This document shows, one piece after another, positions 1 to 6,927 of a stretch of DNA of 64,000 bases. Within the stretch, counting starts at the first letter, position 1, and each line of letters begins with the position of its first letter. The notes beneath the pieces are model-generated. The model was not told the DNA's origin and did no database searches. It was given only the letters and a program-made list of their open reading frames with translations. A program made the position numbers and the translations under genes. Where the stretch lies: IMG/VR virus record IMGVR_UViG_3300042330_000854, positions 44,077-108,076 of that record; one strand, written 5' to 3'. Source of the stretch: a virus.

Positions 1-1
1 A

Positions 2-103
2 AGAAATGAAGGTAAAAATAGTTTCAGAGTTTGGCGCGTAGCAGAAAAACCTAAAAATGTATTTGTTGTTATTAATAAAGAAATGATAGAAAAAATTAAT
101 TAA
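2..103 (+). CDS. C-terminal end of a truncated hypothetical gene
   Basis: An open frame enters from the left edge and ends at a TAA at 101-103, giving 33 visible residues that finish VFVVINKEMIEKIN. The start lies outside the window and no domain can be recognised from this stub. It is read as coding because the frame is open to the edge and the composition matches neighbouring genes. Confidence 0.5.
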   Translation, partial: RNEGKNSFRVWRVAEKPKNVFVVINKEMIEKIN

Positions 104-253
104 ATGTTTGAAACAAAAATGCGATTATAAAGATTTATACTGAATTAAATCATTATTTATAATTCCCATTGTTTCACTTATTTTATGCTATATTCAGACA
201 TTATTTAGTTTAAGGTTGTAAGATAATGGGTATATAAGTCAGCAACCTTTTTA

Positions 254-325
254 CGCGGGATAGTGAAGTGGTTATCACACAGGATTCATGCTCCTGTATC
301 CTAGGTTCAAATCCTAGTTCCGCTA
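254..325 (+). tRNA. tRNA with CAT anticodon (Met or Ile2)
   Basis: A cloverleaf can be folded by eye. The D-stem is GTGA/TCAC, the anticodon stem CAGGA/TCCTG has a 7-nt loop with CAT at 287-289, and the T-stem CTAGG/CCTAG encloses TTCAAAT. Acceptor pairs 2-7 form, but position 1 (C) faces T at position 72. A 1-72 mismatch is a hallmark of initiator tRNA, although the three G-C pairs of an initiator anticodon stem are not complete (G, G, A). CCA is not encoded. It could be elongator Met, initiator-like Met, or a lysidine-modified Ile tRNA. Confidence 0.8.
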
Positions 326-507
326 CAATTAAATTTTATAATACCATAAGTCTGTTTAAGTGATTATGACGATTAACAAATAGTTAATTCATCTATGTAC
401 AAAATCCTTTTCAGCAGGTTATTTTAAAGAATGATTTCCGCAAAATTTAGCTTGGATATGCAAAAAACATCATTCTGTTTTAAACATTTTATATGAAGGA
501 AAAAATA

Positions 508-702
508 ATGCACAAATATACAAATTTAATTATTAAAAAAACATACGACGAAACAACAAATACTTATACTGAAGTACCATTTACTGTCGTTGAAGATCAA
601 AACGATGTTTGGACTTTACTAAATTATTTTGCTAGAGATAATAATGATCCAAAAATTACATTTATAATTAAACCTATTACTGTTTCTGATGTTCCAAAAT
701 AA
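508..702 (+). CDS. Small hypothetical protein, 64 aa
   Basis: The start at ATG 508 is preferred over ATG 493 because an AAGGA sequence lies about 7 nt upstream. The product is short, rich in Thr and Asn, and has no recognisable domain, signal peptide or membrane segment. It ends 2 nt from the end of a convergent minus-strand gene. Function unknown. Confidence 0.55.
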   Translation: MHKYTNLIIKKTYDETTNTYTEVPFTVVEDQNDVWTLLNYFARDNNDPKITFIIKPITVSDVPK

Positions 703-703
703 T

Positions 704-937
704 TTAATCTTTTAAATCAGGATTCATTATTAACATGATTTTATTAGCTATTTCTAATGAAATAGCATCTTTTTCTTTTTGTTTAATTTGTTGAAACGCT
801 TGAATTTCCCATTTCATTAACCCTAAATTATCAAAATTATCATAAGAATTTATATTTTCTAAAATTTCTTTTATTTTGAAATTAGTTTGTGATTTTTTAA
901 GTAAAATTTTATATTGATTGTTTTCTGTGTATCTCAT
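704..937 (-). CDS. Small hypothetical protein, 77 aa
   Basis: The Lys- and Asn-rich product is predicted to be mostly helical and contains KWEIQAFQQIKQKEKDA. No clear Shine-Dalgarno precedes the ATG, so the start is uncertain. It sits tail-to-tail with the gene ending at 702 and head-to-head with the gene starting at 959. No family is recognised. It is kept because its composition is protein-like and nothing else occupies this stretch. Confidence 0.5.
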   Translation of the reverse strand: MRYTENNQYKILLKKSQTNFKIKEILENINSYDNFDNLGLMKWEIQAFQQIKQKEKDAISLEIANKIMLIMNPDLKD

Positions 938-958
938 CGATTATTTAAAGGTTATAAA

Positions 959-1276
959 ATGAATTTATTAAAAAATTCTAAATTTAAAAAATTAATTAAT
1001 AATTCTAATATTTATTGGATTGATTTGCCGATTATTGATGGGAATTTAGATTATACATACTCAGTTTTAAACTCAGAAGATTTTCTAAAAAAATTTGAAA
1101 ATGGTTATTATAAATATACCTATTTTACAAATGATGGTAGAGATTATAATGAAATACAAACCGATTTACCATCACTTAGAACTAAATTACAACAATTTTT
1201 TATTGATGATAATTATCATTTAATTTATGTTGAATTAAACAATACTGATTATTTATTATATATATTAGGAAAATAA
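959..1276 (+). CDS. Hypothetical protein, 105 aa
   Basis: The start at ATG 959 follows AAAGG with good spacing. The product is acidic and aromatic-rich and ends NNTDYLLYILGK. That ending resembles the hydrophobic C-terminal tail (TDKVLWFLQN) of the HRLTGPA-family proteins of this window. The next gene begins 1 nt after its stop, so the two are probably cotranscribed. Function unknown. Confidence 0.65.
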   Translation: MNLLKNSKFKKLINNSNIYWIDLPIIDGNLDYTYSVLNSEDFLKKFENGYYKYTYFTNDGRDYNEIQTDLPSLRTKLQQFFIDDNYHLIYVELNNTDYLLYILGK

Positions 1277-1277
1277 A

Positions 1278-1658
1278 ATGAACTTTGAAGATTTTAAAAA
1301 ATTAGTTAAAGAAATTAAAAATGATGATGAAGATTATTTTTATATTGAAAAAAATATATTTGATAAAGATGCTAATTTTTATTCATTTGATGATTGCTTA
1401 ACTTATGAAGGCAATTATATGGGCGATAGTTGGGATTATCCAGACAGTTCAAAATACCCAACAGAAATTAAAAAAATTGATTTATTTTTAGAAAAATATG
1501 TTCAAAATATTTCTTTTATTCAATATAAAAAACTAACAAACAAATATCGACATATTAGTCATGAAACTCGTGATATTTATTCTAATACAGTTTATAAGAT
1601 AACATATATTTCAATAAAAGAATTTTATGATTTTCTTCTTGAAAATAAATTAATTTAG
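1278..1658 (+). CDS. Hypothetical protein, 126 aa
   Basis: The ATG lies immediately after the upstream stop, suggesting translational coupling. The acidic N-terminal third (KNDDEDYFYIEKN) is followed by an aromatic-rich middle (YEGNYMGDSWDYPD). No signal peptide, membrane segment or known domain is visible. Function unknown. Confidence 0.65.
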   Translation: MNFEDFKKLVKEIKNDDEDYFYIEKNIFDKDANFYSFDDCLTYEGNYMGDSWDYPDSSKYPTEIKKIDLFLEKYVQNISFIQYKKLTNKYRHISHETRDIYSNTVYKITYISIKEFYDFLLENKLI

Positions 1659-1713
1659 GTTGCTAAGATTATAATTGTTTAGTATATTATAATCTTAATA
1701 AAGGAGATATTAA

Positions 1714-1857
1714 ATGAAAATTTATTTTGATGTAAAATATAATGATAATGTAATTGCCACAAAAGATAAATTTATTTTTCTGCATGAAAAATTAAAGCAT
1801 AAAATTCTTTATTCCAAAGAATCTATTTTGCGTTTAGTTGAGAAAACCAATGAATAA
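1714..1857 (+). CDS. Very small protein, 47 aa
   Basis: An ATG is preceded by a strong AAGGAGAT ribosome binding site and opens a 47-codon frame ending at TAA 1855-1857. The product starts MKIYFDVKYND and ends LVEKTNE. Its stop overlaps the ATG of the next gene by 8 nt, which supports both starts. A weak promoter-like TTGCTA/TATATT pair lies just upstream, near 1663-1691. No family recognised. Confidence 0.65.
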   Translation: MKIYFDVKYNDNVIATKDKFIFLHEKLKHKILYSKESILRLVEKTNE

Positions 1858-2236
1858 ATTATCAATAAAAGAATTAGAATTTTTATATAATATTTTAAAT
1901 ATTGAATATCATAATATGGTTAATCAAAACAAAGATGATTTTGATGATAGATTTTATAATATTTGTATGGAAAAAATTTTACAATATCATGACAATAATA
2001 AAACATGTTTGAAATTATTAAAAGAAAAACATCAACAAATCAATTATTTTAATTCCAATATTAGAGTTATAAATCATAATTTTAACTTTAATAATTTTAA
2101 TTCAATTGATGAAAATGAACTAAATTACATCGTTATTTTAGAGCATAAAATATTAATTGTTGATTTACTATTGATTAATCCAGGATGTTATGATAAAATG
2201 AACATGAACCAAATTGTTGATATTTTACAAAATTGA
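1850..2236 (+). CDS. Hypothetical protein, 128 aa
   Basis: The start at ATG 1850 overlaps the end of the 47-aa gene by 8 nt. The helical, Asn-rich product contains KTCLKLLKEKHQQINYF and a low-complexity NFNFNNFNS run near the middle. The next gene seems to start at a TTG overlapping this stop (TTGA). Function unknown; the overlaps indicate one operon with its neighbours. Confidence 0.65.
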   Translation: MNKLSIKELEFLYNILNIEYHNMVNQNKDDFDDRFYNICMEKILQYHDNNKTCLKLLKEKHQQINYFNSNIRVINHNFNFNNFNSIDENELNYIVILEHKILIVDLLLINPGCYDKMNMNQIVDILQN

Positions 2237-2589
2237 AAATAATATTATTAATTGGGCTGCCTGGAAGTGGCCAATCAACATATGGAAAAAGTTTAATCAA
2301 AGAAAATGTTTATTTCTTTGATGAAGATTTATTTAAAATTAATAATATTCCTGAAAATACAAAACTTTTAATTTTTGCCCATCCGTTGTTTTGTATAAAA
2401 GAAAAATTAAATCAATTTAAAGAAAAAATATTTTGTGAAATTGAAGAAGTTTATTTTGAAAACAATCCAGAACAATGTTTAAAAAATACAAAAAATAGAG
2501 ATGGTAAACCATGTTATTCGAGCATAAATTATTTGACTAAACAATATGTTATACCAAATAATGCTTATATTAAAAAATGTTATGAATAA
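2233..2589 (+). CDS. P-loop kinase-like protein with altered Walker A
   Basis: The 118-aa protein opens with a hydrophobic strand and the loop LLIGLPGSGQSTYGKS at residues 4-19. This matches the P-loop of small nucleotide or polynucleotide kinases except that the invariant lysine of GKS/T is glutamine (GQST). A second GKS lies four residues later but out of register. A DED motif (FFDEDLF) follows, as in AAA_33-type kinases. The protein is shorter than typical family members. The start appears to be TTG, overlapping the previous stop. It could be an inactive kinase fold or an unusual active variant. Confidence 0.55.
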   Translation: MKIILLIGLPGSGQSTYGKSLIKENVYFFDEDLFKINNIPENTKLLIFAHPLFCIKEKLNQFKEKIFCEIEEVYFENNPEQCLKNTKNRDGKPCYSSINYLTKQYVIPNNAYIKKCYE

Positions 2590-2599
2590 AATATTAAAT

Positions 2600-2686
2600 G
2601 GATAGTTAGTAGAGTGGTCGATTGCGCTACATTGGAAATGTAGAGAACCTGTAAAGGTTCCAGGGGTTCAAATCCTCTACTATCCG
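2600..2686 (+). tRNA. tRNA-Ser (GGA)
   Basis: A class II cloverleaf with acceptor GGATAGT/ACTATCC (7 bp). The anticodon stem CTACA/TGTAG has loop TTGGAAA, giving anticodon GGA. A long variable arm has the stem GAACC/GGTTC, and the T-loop is TTCAAAT. The discriminator is G and CCA is not encoded. The long variable arm plus the GGA anticodon support serine (TCC/TCT codons). Confidence 0.9.
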
Positions 2687-2735
2687 CAAAATTATTGTTG
2701 ACATGTAAATAAAATAATAGTATAGTAAAATTATT

Positions 2736-3564
2736 GGTGTGTTGGCCGAGAGTATTATAGTTATTAAATTAATAGAGAGATTATAAATGTTTATATGTGA
2801 GTTTGGTTGTGGCAAGATTGCTATTCATCAGTTTAAATCTAGTCATAAATGGTGTTGTTCAACAAACGTGAATACTTGTGTCGGTCATAGAGAAAAAATA
2901 TCTAAATCAAAAAAGGGTATAAATCCTTTTCTTGGAAGAGAACACCCAAGAGGCATGAAAGGGAAAATTCATATATTCAAGGGAAAAACTTATGAAGAAA
3001 TTTTTGGAGATAGGGCTTCTATTATTAAATCTAAAATTTCTAATAGTTTAAAAGGAAATACTAATTGGTCAAATGTCGATGAAATAATTAAAATTTTACA
3101 TGCAGAACGTGCTCGTGAACGTATATTGAAACGATATGAAGCTGGGTGGCAACCTAAAGCTGGACGCTGCACCAAATATACATATGAGAGTAAGATAGCA
3201 GGAAAAATATTAGTAGATGGTACTTGGGAATTAGAAGTAGCAAAATGGTTAGATAGCAAATGTTTAAATTGGAAACGAAACACGAAAAGATTTCCTTATA
3301 CTAATATAGAAGAAAAAATAAGTCATTATACACCTGATTTTTGGATTGAAGAATGGGATTCATATTTAGAAATTAAGGGATACGAAACAGATTTAGATCG
3401 TTGTAAATGGGCGCAATTTAAAGAAAATTTAATAGTATGGTATAAAAAAGATATAGACAAAATTATTAAAGATAATAAACTTTTATCTAGCTACATATGC
3501 ATATAGTTTTAGACGTTGAAGGTAGTAACCCTGTCTTCCAAAAGTTCAAATCTTTTACACACCG
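2736..3564 (+). tRNA. tRNA gene split by a homing-endonuclease ORF
   Basis: A 5' tRNA half begins at 2736 with GGTGTGT followed by TGGCCGAGAGT, the start of a Ser-type D-arm. About 790 nt later a 3' half appears: T-arm AAAAG-TTCAAAT-CTTTT (3540-3556), then ACACACC (3557-3563), an exact 7-bp complement of GGTGTGT, and discriminator G at 3564. A GAAG/CTTC stem before the T-arm could be a long variable arm. Between the halves lies a nuclease ORF. Either an intron is spliced from the tRNA or the gene was destroyed by insertion. I could not identify a group I intron core or the anticodon. Confidence 0.55.
2787..3506 (+). CDS. PD-(D/E)XK-type homing endonuclease inside tRNA
   Basis: The 239-aa protein has an N-terminal Cys/His cluster (CEFGC, then H, CC and C within the first 31 residues) that may bind zinc. 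Lys-rich helices of the NUMOD type follow (KISKSKKG, KISNSLKG), then a nuclease domain with YTPDFWI and YLEIKGY in its last third. This is the Asp and Glu-x-Lys pattern of PD-(D/E)XK homing enzymes, a fold also used by a tRNA-intron enzyme of Synechocystis (I-Ssp6803I). It lies entirely between the two halves of a tRNA gene, as expected of an intron- or insertion-borne homing gene. Confidence 0.75.
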   Translation: MFICEFGCGKIAIHQFKSSHKWCCSTNVNTCVGHREKISKSKKGINPFLGREHPRGMKGKIHIFKGKTYEEIFGDRASIIKSKISNSLKGNTNWSNVDEIIKILHAERARERILKRYEAGWQPKAGRCTKYTYESKIAGKILVDGTWELEVAKWLDSKCLNWKRNTKRFPYTNIEEKISHYTPDFWIEEWDSYLEIKGYETDLDRCKWAQFKENLIVWYKKDIDKIIKDNKLLSSYICI

Positions 3565-3568
3565 CTTT

Positions 3569-3655
3569 GGATAATTAACTTACAGGGCTGTAAGCGCTGC
3601 CTCGAAAGCAGATGGAACGATAATATCGTTTGGGGATCGAGACCTCAGTTATCCG
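3569..3655 (+). tRNA. tRNA-Ser (CGA)
   Basis: Acceptor GGATAAT/GTTATCC pairs with one wobble. The anticodon loop CTCGAAA gives CGA. The anticodon stem GCTGC/GCAGA has four pairs plus a G-A mismatch at 27-43. A long variable arm contains AACGA/TCGTT. The T-loop reads ATCGAGA instead of the usual TTC start. Discriminator G. It lies only 4 nt after the 3' half of the split tRNA, so the tRNAs are probably processed from one transcript. Confidence 0.75.
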
Positions 3656-3662
3656 CAATTAG

Positions 3663-3747
3663 TTTTGTTTGGAGAGTAGAATACCGTAAACTTGCGACAT
3701 AGTGTCTGTTAAAGAGATAATTGGTTCAAATCCAATCACAAACAAAA
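3663..3747 (+). tRNA. tRNA-like, possibly degenerate
   Basis: A good T-arm (ATTGG-TTCAAAT-CCAAT, 3720-3736) is followed by CACAAACA. TTTTGTTTG at 3663-3671 pairs with CAAACAAAA at 3739-3747, but this leaves two extra bases before the acceptor. A TGTCT/AGATA stem with loop GTTAAAG would give anticodon TAA (Leu) but leaves no variable region. CTGTTAA would give Asn (GTT) but its stem does not pair. No fold is fully canonical, so it may be a decayed or otherwise interrupted tRNA. Confidence 0.35.
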
Positions 3748-3882
3748 TTAATAACATTTCTATAAAATATTTGAACTATAATCAGAAATTAGCATAACTG
3801 ATTATATCAAATTATTAGTTGACTTTTGTTGATTCTTGGTCAAAGTCCTTTTAATTTGTGAAATATTTTTATAGAGCTAATT

Positions 3883-3954
3883 TCCGCTATAACTCAATGA
3901 GAGAGTAGCAGTTTTGTAAACTGAAAGCTGGGAGTTCAAATCTCTCTAGCGGCG
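3883..3954 (+). tRNA. tRNA-Thr (TGT)
   Basis: The D-stem ACTC/GAGT, anticodon loop TTTGTAA (anticodon TGT), five-base variable loop and T-stem GGGAG/CTCTC around TTCAAAT are all clear. Six acceptor pairs form, CCGCTA with TAGCGG; base 1 (T) faces C at 72, and 27-43 is a G-A mismatch. CCA is not encoded. Located 19 nt before the next CDS. Confidence 0.8.
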
Positions 3955-3973
3955 CTTTTTGTGGAGGCTTAAC

Positions 3974-4627
3974 ATGAGATTAGAAGATTTAAAGCGTATA
4001 TTAAAAGAAAGTCCAGCGGCGGCATATGGTAATATGTTAGCTAGTCCAAGTTATTTTTATACTGAAATTAGCGCTCAATTTTTTCGTGAAAATTGGAATA
4101 TTGTTGGTGAAATTACTATAAATAATGATATATTAACAATAGGTCATATGAAAAATAATGATTTAGATGTTTATGTTGCCGGGTATTTTGACGAAAAAAT
4201 AGAAGACTTTGGAAGTTATAAAGAAACTAAAGAAATATTTTTTGTTTTATTACAAGCATATTTAAAAAAAGATAATTATGTTGAACAACATTTTCCTTAT
4301 AAAAATGTTTATTCTATGGCAGCAATTAAAGTTAGCTCCGATGCACAAACTCAAGGAATTGCATCAGGATTTTATACTTGGTTATTAAACCAAGGAATTA
4401 TTTTACGCTCAGATCAATTACAATATAATGGTGCTAGAAGATTATGGGCGAAATTATCAAAATACGATCATTTGGTTGTTGATGTTTTAGATATTAAAAA
4501 TAATAAAATCGTAGCTAAAAATGAACAATTATATCATGGTTTTAAAGAAGACGATTTTGATAAACGTTACTGGTCGAGAAACGATGATAAAAAAGATATT
4601 GTTTTTATTTTAACAAAAGTAGTTTAA
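3974..4627 (+). CDS. Possible GNAT-like acetyltransferase
   Basis: ATG 3974 is chosen because TGGAGG lies 6 nt upstream; an in-frame TTG at 3959 overlaps no ribosome site. The 217-aa product contains AAIKVSSDAQTQGIASGFY and a following helix with NGARRLWAKL. This resembles the GNAT acetyl-CoA binding segment (Q/R-x-x-G-x-G/A) and its downstream helix. Many T4-like phages carry such short acetyltransferase-like proteins of unknown target. The family assignment rests on this one motif and is tentative. Confidence 0.45.
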   Translation: MRLEDLKRILKESPAAAYGNMLASPSYFYTEISAQFFRENWNIVGEITINNDILTIGHMKNNDLDVYVAGYFDEKIEDFGSYKETKEIFFVLLQAYLKKDNYVEQHFPYKNVYSMAAIKVSSDAQTQGIASGFYTWLLNQGIILRSDQLQYNGARRLWAKLSKYDHLVVDVLDIKNNKIVAKNEQLYHGFKEDDFDKRYWSRNDDKKDIVFILTKVV

Positions 4628-4630
4628 AAA

Positions 4631-4813
4631 ATGAATAATTTAGAATTATGTTTTAATCAATTTGTTGATTTGATTGATTATTGTTTTAATAACGATAAAA
4701 CTTTATTAAAACAAAAAATTGATAATTATACAAAAAATTATAAAAATTTAGGATTTGAACATCAAGGCGAATTAAGTTTGTTAATCAACGATTATTATAA
4801 ATTTGACAAATAA
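4631..4813 (+). CDS. Small hypothetical protein, 60 aa
   Basis: It follows the preceding gene by 3 nt, likely in one transcription unit. The helical product MNNLELCFNQFVDLIDYCF... has two cysteines and no recognised domain. A -35-like TTGACA lies within its last codons and probably serves the next gene. Function unknown. Confidence 0.55.
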   Translation: MNNLELCFNQFVDLIDYCFNNDKTLLKQKIDNYTKNYKNLGFEHQGELSLLINDYYKFDK

Positions 4814-4830
4814 ATTAATTATGGTAATAT
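4803..4830 (+). promoter_or_regulatory. Sigma-70-like promoter
   Basis: TTGACA at 4803-4808, a 16-nt spacer and TAATAT at 4825-4830, about 26 nt before the ATG at 4857. The spacer lacks the GAAAATTTTC block found in the main promoter family of this window. Confidence 0.5.
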
Positions 4831-4856
4831 CGTATTATCAACAATAGGAGATTATC

Positions 4857-5129
4857 ATGACCATTGAAAATATGTTTAATGAAATTTATCGTTTTGTTCG
4901 CAAAGACGAAAATTTTATTCCTCGTAATTATCAAACTATTGGTGGTGGTTGGACGGTTGATACTTGGAAATTGAATGATGTAACGGTTCAATTGATGGAT
5001 GAAGGTTATACAATTGTTATTTTTAATGATAATGTGCATGTTCATCAAACTTGTACTAATCCTTTGGTTTTTACCAAAGGCGATGAAGAAAATATTAAAA
5101 ATATTTATATTGAACTGTTTCAAGAATAA
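4857..5129 (+). CDS. Hypothetical protein, 90 aa
   Basis: The ATG follows ATAGGAGA with good spacing and lies under the promoter at 4803. The product has a beta-rich middle (GGGWTVDTWKLNDVTVQLMDEG) and a His-rich NVHVHQTC. No signal peptide or membrane segment is seen. A tRNA-like sequence follows 8 nt after the stop. Function unknown. Confidence 0.65.
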   Translation: MTIENMFNEIYRFVRKDENFIPRNYQTIGGGWTVDTWKLNDVTVQLMDEGYTIVIFNDNVHVHQTCTNPLVFTKGDEENIKNIYIELFQE

Positions 5130-5137
5130 GTTATTAT

Positions 5138-5205
5138 GGCAAAAGATCAGGTGATCAAACAGTTTTCATACGACTGTTAGCGTGGTTCGATTCCACGTTT
5201 TGCTA
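5138..5205 (+). tRNA. Unusual tRNA-like gene with CAT in the anticodon loop
   Basis: The acceptor GGCAAAA/TTTTGCT (one G-T pair) and T-arm CGTGG-TTCGATT-CCACG are good. Position 8 is not T, and the D-arm is reduced to GATC-AGGT-GATC. The anticodon arm is ACAGT/ACTGT with a 9-nt loop TTTCATACG, or AACAG/CTGTT with 11 nt. CAT would be Met or Ile2, but the loop size is non-standard. It may be a minimal or decayed tRNA. Confidence 0.45.
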
Positions 5206-5226
5206 CTATTGTTTAAAGGATAAAAT

Positions 5227-5553
5227 ATGTCAACATTAGTAATTTTTAGTAGAGATTGGGCCGACGAATTCCAATGCGAAGAATTTATCATTACTGAATT
5301 ATCAAAAGATGATGCAGAAAAACTAATTTTCAATAAACTTGAAAAATCATATGAATATTATTTTGGAACCAATGAAGGTTTTGAAACAAATGATTTAAGT
5401 ATTCAAGATTTTGAAATTAAAGAAATTTCTGATCAAGAAAAAGAAACCTTAACCAAATTAATTGGTGAGCGATTTGGTACAGGTATTCTTTATACTATGT
5501 TTAATGATGAAGAAGAGTATGAAGAAGAAGATGAGGATGAAAATGAATATTAA
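5227..5553 (+). CDS. Acidic hypothetical protein, 108 aa
   Basis: The ATG follows AAAGGATA. The product begins MSTLVIFSRDWADEF and ends in an acidic tail of about 15 residues, almost all Glu, Asp and Tyr. Such tails occur in DNA-mimic and protein-binding phage proteins, but no family is recognised. Its last codons overlap the start of the next gene by 11 nt. Confidence 0.65.
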   Translation: MSTLVIFSRDWADEFQCEEFIITELSKDDAEKLIFNKLEKSYEYYFGTNEGFETNDLSIQDFEIKEISDQEKETLTKLIGERFGTGILYTMFNDEEEYEEEDEDENEY

Positions 5554-6163
5554 TAAAAATGAAGTGCAATTTATAATGGCATTAGCTAGAATTTTAGAAC
5601 ATGAAGAAATTGATACGGTTGATGAAATTTCTGATGATACGATACAACAATTATTAGAAGATTATAATATTTCTGAAAAAAAATTTACACAAATAAAAAA
5701 ATTAATGACGGAAGACGTTGATAATGATGAAGAAAAAACATTCATTGTTAACTACAAAGACACTTTTATTACAATTAAAGAATATTCAGTTACTCGAATA
5801 TATTTACACAACTTAGCTAATAGCATTAGTGATTTTAAAGAAAATACCCCAATTAAAATTTTAGATTCTAAAACTAATGAATTGCTTGAAGAATATTTTT
5901 ATAATTTAGATAAAACAAGATATATTTGGAAAAAATATAAAAATAATAAATTATTTTCTGAACAATATTACTTTATAAAAGAATGGTATGATAGTTTAGA
6001 TCGTAATGATGGTCCTGCGGAAATTATTTATACAAATAAAAAAAATATATATAAATTTTATTGTCAAGATGCAGAATATTCATTAAAACAATGGTTAAAT
6101 GTACATGAAAACCAAGATGAGAATTTCAAAAAAGAAATGTTAGAAAAATATAAGGGAGAATAA
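5543..6163 (+). CDS. Protein with distant HRLTGPA-type C-terminus
   Basis: ATG 5543 is preferred because AGGA lies 6-9 nt upstream, inside the overlap with the previous gene. The first ~140 residues are acidic and unrecognised. The last ~60 contain DRNDGPAEIIYTNKK, then YSLKQWLNVHENQDENFKKEMLEKY. This matches the second half of the HRLTGPA family (GPA..., EWL..HPNQD..FQ.EML.KY) and most closely the two-domain protein at 14069. It looks like a divergent family domain fused to another N-terminus. It ends at a strong hairpin. Confidence 0.6.
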   Translation: MNINKNEVQFIMALARILEHEEIDTVDEISDDTIQQLLEDYNISEKKFTQIKKLMTEDVDNDEEKTFIVNYKDTFITIKEYSVTRIYLHNLANSISDFKENTPIKILDSKTNELLEEYFYNLDKTRYIWKKYKNNKLFSEQYYFIKEWYDSLDRNDGPAEIIYTNKKNIYKFYCQDAEYSLKQWLNVHENQDENFKKEMLEKYKGE

Positions 6164-6176
6164 TCTCCCTTATTTT
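6152..6176. terminator. Bidirectional terminator hairpin
   Basis: AAGGGAGA and TCTCCCTT form an 8-bp stem around ATAA followed by T-rich sequence. It lies between convergent genes ending at 6163 (+) and 6170 (-) and can serve both. Confidence 0.75.
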
Positions 6177-6880
6177 ATTGCCTTATTTAATTTTTCCATC
6201 ATTGTTTCATCAAATTTAAATGAACAAATAATATAGCGTTTATTTGGTTCTGGCGCATCTGTCATTTGGATATGAGAAAAATCACTTAAATTTAATTTTT
6301 CTGTTTCAACAATATACTTAAATTCAGACTCTTGAATAAACATATAATCAGCACGCCCAAGTAAAATTTGTTTTACTCTTGCAGTGTTTTCTTCAGTTGA
6401 TTCAACCATTTTTGTATTATTTGTTTTTAATAAATTATCCAAATAATTACCATAAGATAATTCTACTTTACGAGCAAATCGCAAATTTTCATCTTTTGTT
6501 AAATCAGCAAAAGTTTTATGTGCTTTTATTTTTTCATTTGAGTTACTCAATAACACCCCAATTGGGTTATCAGTTAAAACAGGTTCGGAAAACTTACCAA
6601 TTTTTTCACGCTCTGCACGTTTAAAATAATTCAATGCACAAACTGGTTCGACATTTTCTTCTAAAGCAATTAATTGGCGAGCTAATGGTAATTCTACAAA
6701 TACAGGTTTAAATCCAGCTTTAATAAAAGCATCAGAAGATGCTTGACCAACCGAACCTGTAATTCCTGTTTCAGTTTTCATAATTAATGGCGCACGTTGA
6801 GAATAAACAACTTTTATTTCTTGTGCAAACACGGGAAAAGCAAATAATAAAGTAAGTAAAAATGTGGTTAATAATTTCAT
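6170..6880 (-). CDS. Periplasmic solute-binding protein, family 3-like
   Basis: The start at 6880 is supported by AAGGAA upstream. The first ~19 residues (MKLLTTFLLTLLFAFPVFA, then Q) form a typical Sec signal peptide with an AxA-like cleavage site. The mature 217 residues follow the bacterial extracellular solute-binding family 3 layout: an early strand VVYSQRAPLI, then GSVGQASSDAFIKAGF, PLARQLIAL, and late YMFIQESEF. Such proteins deliver amino acids or similar ligands to ABC permeases, or act as stand-alone sensors. No permease or ATPase gene is nearby, so this is an isolated host-like gene, probably acquired. Confidence 0.8.
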   Translation of the reverse strand: MKLLTTFLLTLLFAFPVFAQEIKVVYSQRAPLIMKTETGITGSVGQASSDAFIKAGFKPVFVELPLARQLIALEENVEPVCALNYFKRAEREKIGKFSEPVLTDNPIGVLLSNSNEKIKAHKTFADLTKDENLRFARKVELSYGNYLDNLLKTNNTKMVESTEENTARVKQILLGRADYMFIQESEFKYIVETEKLNLSDFSHIQMTDAPEPNKRYIICSFKFDETMMEKLNKAIK

Positions 6881-6927
6881 GTTTTTGTTCCTTAAAAAAG
6901 TATTTATCAATTTTAGAAAGAGTTAAA

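Noticed and set aside
326-507. Small gene after the CAT tRNA
   Set aside because: No frame with a ribosome site was found; the stretch seems to be leader or spacer for the gene at 508.
1100-1115. TATAAATA as a late promoter
   Set aside because: Lies inside the coding sequence at 959-1276 with no gene start downstream at the right distance.
2627-2815. Minus-strand ORF of 62 codons
   Set aside because: It covers tRNA-Ser(GGA) and the 5' half of the split tRNA on the opposite strand, so it is a shadow frame.
2754-3507. Group I intron core in the split tRNA
   Set aside because: No P7 or internal guide sequence could be identified by eye, so the intron type is left open.
3750-3882. Additional tRNA between the tRNA-like gene and tRNA-Thr
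   Set aside because: Only a TTGAC...GTCAA inverted pair was found; no T-arm or acceptor pairing, so nothing is annotated in this stretch.
4815-5123. Minus-strand ORF of 102 codons
   Set aside because: Exactly antisense to the 90-aa gene at 4857, which has a promoter and AGGAG site; composition (Ile/Asn runs) is that of a complement frame.
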